A stretch of DNA of 64,000 nt, from assembly GCA_032622095.1 (NCBI GenBank), contig CP136063.1, positions 70,471,980 through 70,535,979 on the forward strand. The letters are read 5' to 3'. The stretch comes from Siphonodentalium dalli (lineage: Eukaryota > Mollusca > Scaphopoda > Gadilida > Siphonodentaliidae). Below the pieces are notes generated by a model. That model saw only the letters and a program-made list of their open reading frames with translations, did no database searches and was not told the DNA's origin. Shown here one piece after another: positions 56,407 through 64,000 of this stretch; position 1 is the first letter of the stretch, and each line of letters starts with the position of its first letter. The position numbers and the translations under genes were made by a program.

Positions 56407-56991
56407 AACTATGAGTATTTAGTATAGAGATAGTTAATGTTTCGGCTCAAAAGTTCCGATGAGTATATGTATTAAATGGCACCATCATTGTCTTCAACAT
56501 CACGTGACCAAGACACGCAAAAGACTTCATCGCGAATGTATATTAGCCTGGGAGAGTATTATTTGGCGCCAAACTATATCACTATTGCACGAGCGTGTCA
56601 TTCTGTCGTCTCACCCATGAAATCCATTACTTTTTAGATTGATACGACGGCTCCCAATGTTCGCAGTCGACAGTTCATTTCGACGAAATGGATTATCGAC
56701 TGCCCGGAGCATCCACAGACTGTCTCGAGCATTCAGTCGTCATGTCTCCGAAAAGCTTTTGACTCGTGTCTGACAAAGTTGTCATAACAATTTGCTGGAG
56801 AACTGCTACTTATGTTGAACACTCATGTTGTGGTTAGTGTAAAGTTGATAACCCAGCACCCACGTACGCACGATGCGACATTGCTGCATGTTGATAGTGA
56901 CATGTATAGCGCCCGAATATTTTATTACAAATCCGGTTCTTCAGTTATGATACATGTATGATGTTGTCACATACCGTGATAATTACAACAC

Positions 56992-57456
56992 TTAACCCTT
57001 TACCCAACAAAACGGCCAAAAACGCCCAAATAAAGCTTCAACAGCCTAAAATATCTTCGGTCTGTCTCAATAACACCATACAAATATGGATATCATTGGA
57101 ACCGGTTCATTGACCACATTGTGATGGTTACAGTTATGCCCTGTGCCAATGCATTCTCTTATATATGCGAGTCGACCATAGGTCGCCTCGCATATCTAAG
57201 AGAATGCATTGGCCTCAAAACATTCTTTTTTAAACACTTTTTACCATTTTTTCTTACATTCTTTAACAATTTTATAATTCTTTCTTACATTTTTTTACAA
57301 TTTGTATAATATTTTTCTACATTCTTTGACAATTTTATAATTTTTAATATGTGTTAAGCCAATGCATTCTCTTATATATGCGAGGCGACCTATGGTCGAC
57401 TCGCATATATAAGACAATGCATTGGCACAGGGCCGTTATGTTGGGTAAAGGGTTAA
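56992..57456. mobile_element. Family A copy 6
   Basis: Complete copy, TTAA at both ends, same layout as copy 3: unique arm first, then two opposed palindromes with the AT-rich repeat spacer. It lies 232 bp before NKCC exon 20. Confidence 0.87.
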
Positions 57457-57687
57457 TTGCATAGACATCAACATTAGACCTAACTTAACATCTCATTATA
57501 GAAGTGGCTGCATGACACTTCGAAATGTCGTAAACATCAAATAATAGTGTGTTTTCAGGCACAAAGTACATCTCGAACATAACAGTGACTGAACGACACA
57601 AAAAATAAATCAATTACCCGGAATCCGGTGTATAAACTATTATATAGCTTGTTTCCATTTAACTGAAACGTTTTCTTTCGACCGCAG

Positions 57688-57774
57688 GATGTCAAATCTG
57701 CTGAACAAATTTCGAATTGATTACTCACAGATCACGATCATTACTGGATTGAAAAACAAACCAAAACCAAGCAC
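57688..57774 (+). CDS. SLC12A2-like: NKCC exon 20, C-terminal domain; last exon in window
   Basis: Phase 2 to 2, acceptor gaccgcag and donor gtgagt. Encodes MSNLLNKFRIDYSQITIITG and LKNKPKPST, matching M-x-x-L-L-x-K-F-R-I-x-x-x-x-I in the family. The gene must continue: the vertebrate proteins have over 100 more residues, ending L-L-V-R-G-N-x-x-S-V-L-T-F-Y-S, and no such sequence was found to position 64000. Confidence 0.93.
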
Positions 57775-57854
57775 GTGAGTATGCACGATAGTAATTACAT
57801 ATATATTATATACTGTGTTTAGACAGTCGACAATGCCATAGGGCCATATGAATC

Positions 57855-58590
57855 AGAACGTTTCCCCAGATTCGATATCGAATCGGGTGGAGGATATCGA
57901 TATTGAATCGAATCTCGATTCGAATCGGTTACATCGGTGCATAGCGTTATTAGCGTATAAGTAACCAAAAAGCTGTCGCGAGTTTGTACTTATGAGGCGT
58001 TGCGATTTTTCAGTGTATTTATTGTGACCTTATGCATCTCAAGCCCCATTGTTTGAAAAGTATGAACCTTTTAGGTGACCCTATAATCCTGGGATCGGGC
58101 AATATTGTGACATAATCAGATAGCCGTTGGTGTATATCATGTAACTATGCTCTTACTAACCTCAGGAATTATACCCCAATATTGTGCAGTTTGCGAGAAA
58201 ATGGCACAACATATACTCCTCTCTATAAAGCAATTAACCAGTTACCAAATTGGTCATATAAATGTTAGGCCATTGGGAACTTGTCTCTTGCATGCGCTTT
58301 TTGATGTTACTTAGAAGTGACTCACATTTTGCTAATTTAGCACATCATATAATTTCCGTACAATATCACGCAAGCGTCATTCCGACGAGTTCAGTTCATC
58401 GCCAGCAAGCGCAAAACCCGCAAACCATATAATGCATGGGTCAATGATGTGAATATTTTGCAACCATGGGTGAGTGACGGGGATATGTTGGCTATATGCA
58501 ACATTTTTCGAATCAGGGTATCCGATTCGGTATCGACAACGAATCATACCCGATATCGAATCGAATCCCGAATATTAGCATGCCTCTATA
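57855..58590. mobile_element. Possible hAT-type remnant with TCGAATCG repeats
   Basis: Both ends carry dense TCGATATCGAATCG-type words (57876-57945 and 58505-58575) in roughly inverted arrangement, a feature of some non-autonomous hAT elements. No clear target duplication found. Confidence 0.4.
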
Positions 58591-58848
58591 GAACGCCATG
58601 TTGAGGCCCCCCTCGTTTTCATAAAATCACGTATATAAGTCACACGAACCCGCCATGCGGCGCTCTATATATCATACGGCTTGCTACGACCAATTATTAC
58701 AGAAACTAGACCAAACCTAGAATTGAAAGGAGTCCCCACGTAGCAACAAAGTGGATGAAGCACCACTGAAGCAACTTCGCACTTTCTAAAATCGATTACA
58801 TTACAATTTTCGAATTATGAGATTTCTCTGCCAAAGAAAAGTGCAAAT

Positions 58849-59309
58849 GTGACCCGCCATATAAAATCCAGTCGTAAGTCGGGATTTTGTTTACCCTGTG
58901 CCAATGCATTCTCTCATATATGCGAGTCGACCAAAGGTCGCCTCGCATATATAAGAGAATGCATTGGTCTAACAATTTTTTACAATTTTAATAATTTGTT
59001 CTTGTATTTTTTAACACAATGATTTTATTATTTCACCCATACAGAGCCCCAGAAAAACATGAGCAGACGACACTCTTCTATATGCTTCTATATATGTGTG
59101 GGGCTCCCTGCGGGGTAATGGATGTTTTTTATTTTATGTCCTAAAAATTGTAAGCAACATTTATTAAAAAAAATGATAAAAAATTGTTAGGCCAATGCAT
59201 TCTCTTATATATGCGAGGCGACCTATGGTCGACTCGCATATATAAGAGAATGCATTGGCACAGGGTAAAAAAATCCCGACTTACGACTGGATTTGATATG
59301 GCGGGTCAC
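58849..59309. mobile_element. Family B copy 5, clear 4-bp target duplication
   Basis: Complete, with ends GTGACCCGCC and GGCGGGTCAC. Flanked by AAAT at 58845-58848 and 59310-59313. Because AAAT is not palindromic, this copy fixes the duplication at 4 bp and the element ends at GTGACC. Two opposed palindromes are inside. Confidence 0.87.
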
Positions 59310-61984
59310 AAATGTTACCTAATCATAAATGTTTACCTCCGTAGTCGGCGACATCAGCACCAGGGCTCGTATTCACCTACTGGGTTTATTTTATAAACCA
59401 GGTAGTTTATTTGGAAGCGGCTGAACGCACAAGGTATCTTCGCTAGCGTTTGCAACAAACACTATCATGGAAAAAAATTGACCCAATCAATCAGATTTGC
59501 CATTTACCAATAATAGCCACTCAGGACTTATTACTAAATCTTGAACACTTAGCGAATAAAATTCGCAAATATAGAGGTAGGCCTACATGTAGAGACTCAG
59601 ACTCGTTCTATGGAATGAAGCAACGAAGATATATAAGTGAAAAGATGTTGTACATATGAATTATAATGTTTGTGTGTGATTTTATTTTATGTTCATTTTG
59701 TGTAATACAATTATGTGGGGAGAGAGACCATTTGTAAGTCGTAAAACTTGTGTCTCAATCCCGTTGCGATATTATTATGCAATAAAATATGTTTACACTA
59801 ACGAAGATATAATTAGGGTGGTGGTGTTCAAGAATATGGATATATTATAGTACACAAACATACTGCTCATTACTGAAACAAAACAAGCATGTACTGCTAT
59901 ATGCCGACCAGCAATAGACCTTTCCACAGCTGTAAAATCAAATACTTATTAGCAGATATTTTTGACCAATCATCGACTGTGCCGGTCTTTGACTGCATTT
60001 CAAATAATTAAATTTCAATATAAATTTAAACTGAGCAAGTAGTTCAATCTAAACACATTCAAAAATTATATAATTTTTTTTTTTTAATTAACTTTGTACA
60101 CATTTTTAAAACAATAAAAATGCTTAAAATATCAATATGTATAAAGCAATGCACACAGAGGGGACTGTTTCAGTTCGTTATAACATAATGGCAAGCGCTG
60201 ATAAACATCAGCGGTCAGATGCTCGTAGCCCGTTTATATATAACCATAGGTATATGCGATAAATACACAATGAAAACACACTCCACAGTTTCGATCGATA
60301 AGCCTTGCCCTGTATATTTTGATGACAATCGGTCTTCCGTATCATTTCTACAACACAATTATCGTCTCACTTGCAGCACGACTTTACCGTGTGAACGCCA
60401 CGGAAGCGTTTTCATTCAGAGTATGGTCAATATATTTCCGCCTGTGCAGTGTATTCTTGGATAGAAAACAAATAGGCCTATGCCGAAAGCAGAAACTATA
60501 ATTCGCGAGTGGCACCCCTGGTTGAGTCTGGGATATTTGGCACTCTGGACTTGGCTAGAGGGTTTTTGTTGGGGTGGTCTCCACCTTGGAATTTCTAACT
60601 GCACCCCACCCCATTGAACCACACCAAACTCATAAGTTTGCGTAATTCAATTTGCACCCCCCCCCCCCCGATGCAGTGATTTCCCCCAAATGTTCCCTCA
60701 CAGACTACTAGATGGTAGCCTATTCTAAATAGACCAGTAGGAAAAGGATGGTTCGGCCCAGTATGAGATTAAAAAATCCTAACATCTAGTGGTATAACGC
60801 CAGACAAATTTACACCCCGATTTATTTTTTCTTAAATTAATTAGCAAGTAGCTACTGGCAAGGGTACAGAACACACGGGTCGGCCGATGGTTAGGCCCGA
60901 TATGATAACATTTTGAAAATCCGAACATGAAAAGTTGACAATCCTAGTATCTAGACTGGCCTCAAGCTTTCCAATTCGGGGAAATTTTTAACCTGACACT
61001 CACCCTTAGGTTACCAACTGATGACCATTTCAATCAAATTAATGTTGCATTAGATTTCACTACAGTTTGGGGGGGATAAGATCCCTGCATTACCACCCCT
61101 GTCGATACGTCCCAGCTTGGCACCCCATGCTAAGAGAGCGGTCTTGCATTCACTGAAGACGAGAAATCATCGATACTAAATTATGTTGCGTGGCACATGG
61201 GGAGGAGGCAGGGGGCTACATCCCCACCCATGTCGGGAGGGTTAGCCACCCCGTCGGTGAGATCTGCAATGGTCAACCAGGTAGCTTAAGCCCGACCCCC
61301 TGTCGGGGAATCGTATAGCCCCTGCGTCGGGGATATCATATAGAAATTTTAAAGGAGATGACCACATATGGAGCATAAATCAGGGGGGAATGAGCTCTCA
61401 TAACCACAAAACTACACTAAAGACATCCCAAATAAACCCAAATTGGATACAGTCGCATATAGTATATATATGGTATCGTTCTGTTTACCTCTCTATATCA
61501 TATAAATACTTTTGCTCCTGTTGCGCAAATTCTAGTATAAAAACGTGAGTCTATTTCAGACAAAGTTCAAACAGTAAATATGGCACAAACAAGACATAGA
61601 AACCACAGGCACACATACCATGGATAAATAGACGGTCAAAAGAACGTCGTTTTTTTGTACGGTTATCTGGCATATACCCATGGTTATATATAAACGGGCT
61701 ACGAGCATCTGACCGCTGGTGTGTTTATAATGTATCACGGCGTGCTGTCGTGGCTTATTGTCAGGGGTGGTACTACCGCTGTGGGTGTGGCCTCTGTGGA
61801 AAATTCTATATATTATGGACAACGATCACCATCAAATCCCCTTGATTAGATAGTCCTATATCACGGGGATACCAATCTGACCGACGACCACAGACAGCTT
61901 CGAATCGAATTTAGTCAACCGAGCGAATGCAAATATCGTGCGATAACTCACTTTGTGACTGAGGTGATACTAGTAGCAGAGGTA
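59310..61984. other. Last intron region, mostly unrecognised
   Basis: Contains the lone minisatellite relative at 59380-59415, a possible LINE 3' tail near 59600-59790, the inverted pair at 60195-61750 and C/G runs. No NKCC exon found. Confidence 0.4.
60195..61750. repeat. Inverted repeat pair
   Basis: A roughly 130-bp block at 60200-60330 (AGCGGTCAGATGCTCGTAGC, CCCGTTTATATATAACCATA) recurs inverted at 61630-61745. The encoded words (M-L-V-A-R-L-Y-I-T) are the same in both only because the DNA is. About 1.3 kb of G/C-run-containing unique sequence separates them. It may be one large element. Confidence 0.55.
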
Positions 61985-62198
61985 CACTGATGCCCAAATT
62001 ATATAATCCTTTAACCACAGCAGAACTATGGGATATTTTTTTGGGATTTAGTCGGAAATATGGCTTGTTGCCATTCATCGGAAAGCTCTCACCGAGAGTT
62101 TTCCGATGGATAGCAGCAAGTCATATTTCCGACTAAATCCTGACAAATTTCCCATAATTTTGCTGCGGTTTAGGGGTTGATTATTTAGGACACTACTG
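61985..62198. mobile_element. Family F copy 4
   Basis: Ends CACTGATGCCCAAATTAT and TTAGGACACTACTG flanked by TA. Tip CTCTCACCGAGAG. More diverged than copies 1 and 2. Confidence 0.78.
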
Positions 62199-64000
62199 TA
62201 TACCTCTATACAATGGTACCAAACCAAGCTTTGGAACTTTAGGACATTTATAATATGTGAACCTCATCGAATACCATATTGACTTTCTATTCCTTGGCAC
62301 GAAATTGCCACGAACTATGAAATCATGATTTTAATTCACATATCATTAATATATTAACGCGTGATTCAGGGTGTGTGTGACTCAGTAACAAAGTGGAGAT
62401 GTCCATTATGATACACATCATAATGTGATCTAAATTGAAAACAGATCATCAATGATAAACAAATGATATTAATGTCGTGTGTATTTAATTTGATGAAACT
62501 TACATAATTGTATCCCTCTATCCCGGTCACATATTGCGAAGGGTGTACGTGCTATTCTTGACACCAATCGCTGGTAATTCGTTGCCATTTTGAGAAAAGT
62601 TACTTCAACTTGAACAATCTGTCTTCTTCATTTCGGCCAATTTGGCCGGTTACTTCATGTGACTTTTTCATCTGACGTGTGTGTCGGAATAATGATATGG
62701 AGGATTTATGTAAATGTTAGCCCAAACTACATTTCCAAGTAACGATGGTTTTGTTGTTTATTTTGAGGAATAATACCGCGTCAGATGAATTCAGCCCAAA
62801 TATGTTAACAGTTGTCGTGTAAAACATTCGGCAGTAAGTTAGCGTTATTTCGTATTTGTGGATGTCCTTCAACATGGGGAAAATAGACTACTGCGCTTGA
62901 ACGAGCATGTGAATTGTCGTTTTTAATGTGTAGCAACTTTATAATCAATAACAGAGGCATTCTCTGTCAAATAAGGTCGCTCTATTTACGATACCAATTG
63001 GGGAACTTTGTGAATTAAATTACGCGTAAACTTAACCTGCTGCAAATAGAAAAGGTGTCGGAATCGGTGTACTCGCCTCATGGCTAACTCGCCCCAATCG
63101 GCGAGTGCCAACTCGGAATAAAAGGCCAACTCGGAATAAAAGATGCATACGGGGTGTTATATGGCGTTTGGTCCGTTGTTTCTCAATGAATATTATTGAA
63201 ATTTGGTGTATATGTCCGGGCTGGGACATGGAATACAACAACGTTTGAATTGTTTTTAAATTTACAAATTTGTTGATTTTATTCATTTTGTTTTCGTTCT
63301 GAAACACACTATAAAGTGTATATAATATAATAACGAACACGAGACATACATAATTTATAAACTATTAACAAAAGATATCAAATTCAATACATGACAAAGA
63401 TGACTCAGTGGAGTTTATAAAGTGAACATAAAAACATTGAGGTAAGAATCTTTTTAAGGAATGCAACTTTATTTAATGATAATAAACACATAAATTAAAA
63501 TAACAAACATGAGACATACATGATTTATAAACTGTTAACAAAAGATATCAAACTCAATACATGACAAAGATGACTCAGTGAAGTTTATAAAGTGAACATA
63601 AAAATATTAAGGTAAAAATCTTTTTAAGCATTACTAAACCGTTTAGCACAGTCCACTTCACTCATCCGATCATCACTAAACTTGATATTTATCTTGATAT
63701 TGATCTATCAGATGAGAGCTATCAAATATTTTTTTTATTTTATAGGAAAAAATGGTCGCCAGCGGCCATATTACATTTACGTTATATGTTATCGCGTCAT
63801 GTCGATATCTAGTATTAGTTAGAAATTTCACCTTTCCAGATTCATAATTGCTCCATTGACTGTAACAGATGGAATTATTCCCCTCTTCGGATAGAGTGTC
63901 ACTGAAACTTTATTTTGTCAGACTGTCTGTATAGTCACTGATTATATATGGCAATAATCTGTAATAAGATGTAGCACTATTTTATTTTATATTTACATGC
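62199..64000. other. Window end, no exon found
   Basis: AT-rich. Apart from the 170-bp tandem duplication and one weak ACCAAACTTCATA-type unit (63650-63780), nothing recognised. The rest of NKCC lies further downstream. Confidence 0.45.
63332..63629 (+). repeat. Tandem duplication, 170-bp period
   Basis: 63332-63459 and 63502-63629 are nearly the same (GAGACATACATAATTTATAA, GACAAAGATGACTCAGTG). Two copies only. AT-rich, non-coding. Confidence 0.88.

Larger units (their letters stand above)
55567..56437. mobile_element. Family G copy 4, host to nested elements
   Basis: Left end TTACCCATTCTATCTATACT and right end TTTAGTATAGAGATAGTTAA are inverted G-family ends. Between them lie element H (55739-56202) and the right half of a B element (56203-56406), so this is a three-level nest. 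Confidence 0.62.
6453..57774 (+). other. SLC12A2-like: Gene span: SLC12-family Na-K-Cl cotransporter, 3' end missing
   Basis: Twenty-one coding exons assembled by eye from reading frame, splice signals and family similarity. With first exon 1b the readable product is about 1134 residues; with 1a about 1087. Order: divergent N-terminal tail, 12 membrane segments (exons 2-12), cytosolic C-terminal domain (exons 13-20). Every junction uses GT/AG and phases agree throughout. Family members import Na+, K+ and 2 Cl- across the plasma membrane and set cell volume and intracellular chloride. The Tyr in TM3 ([10 protein letters not shown]) is the K+-site residue in NKCC structures, whereas NCC has His there, so NKCC function is inferred. 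The final exons, which should end with the conserved C-terminus, are not in the window. Confidence 0.93.

Noticed and set aside
59450-59659. 69-codon frame (MQQTLSWKKIDPIN...)
   Set aside because: Might be a LINE remnant but no zinc knuckle or RT motif is visible; left uncalled.
57775-64000. Search for the last NKCC exons
   Set aside because: No sequence matching the conserved C-terminal motifs (R-K-G-x-V-x-x-x-L-Y-M-A-W or V-L-T-F-Y-S) was seen in any frame by eye.
1-64000. tRNA, rRNA or prokaryotic operons
   Set aside because: No cloverleaf with A and B boxes, no rRNA core sequence and no clustered intronless genes were noticed.

Overview
This is a 64 kb piece of an animal nuclear genome, AT-rich and very rich in repeats. 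No species can be named from sequence alone. A marine invertebrate (lophotrochozoan or invertebrate deuterostome) is my best guess, because the gene has compact, invertebrate-like extracellular loops and the introns are packed with many small DNA-transposon families. No rRNA, tRNA, CRISPR array or prokaryotic gene was seen.

The only host gene I can support lies on the + strand and spans about 6453 to 57774. It is a cation-chloride cotransporter of the SLC12 family, Na-K-2Cl (NKCC) type. I read 21 coding exons by hand with GT/AG borders and consistent phases. Two are alternative first coding exons (6453-7082 and 11489-12259), both ending in phase 0 and both able to join exon 2 at 14057. Exons 2-12 encode twelve membrane segments, and exons 13-20 encode most of the cytosolic C-terminal domain. 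The last roughly 100 codons must lie beyond position 64000. A tyrosine in TM3 (motif [10 protein letters not shown]) argues for K+-coupled NKCC rather than NCC transport.

Almost everything else is mobile DNA. I could sort it into families by comparing copies within the window: six families flanked by TTAA (piggyBac-like; A, C, G, H, J, L), a family with 4-bp target duplications (B), hAT-like palindromic elements with 8-bp duplications (E), TA-flanked mariner-like palindromes (F), a hairpin-headed roughly 500-bp element with a filled and an empty site in the window (D), two large fold-back elements (43692-45617 and 46078-47411), three LINE 3'-end fragments, and several minisatellites.

The most unusual signal is a 69-bp near-perfect palindrome (ends GCCAATGCATTC and GAATGCATTGGC). 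It occurs in inverted pairs and is the shared core of three element families that have different terminal repeats and different target-site rules. A conserved off-centre mismatch gives it a direction, and one family carries compensatory changes in the stem. A second pattern is that elements sit very close to splice sites: exons 4, 12, 16, 17 and 19 have a mobile element or minisatellite within 5 to 43 bp of a border.

Layout: 1-6452 upstream repeats; 6453-12259 alternative first exons; 14057-35113 N-terminal tail end plus membrane domain; 36108-39821 start of the C-terminal domain; 40643-47411 minisatellites, a LINE and two fold-back elements; 47454-57774 C-terminal exons; 57775-64000 an intron with further repeats.
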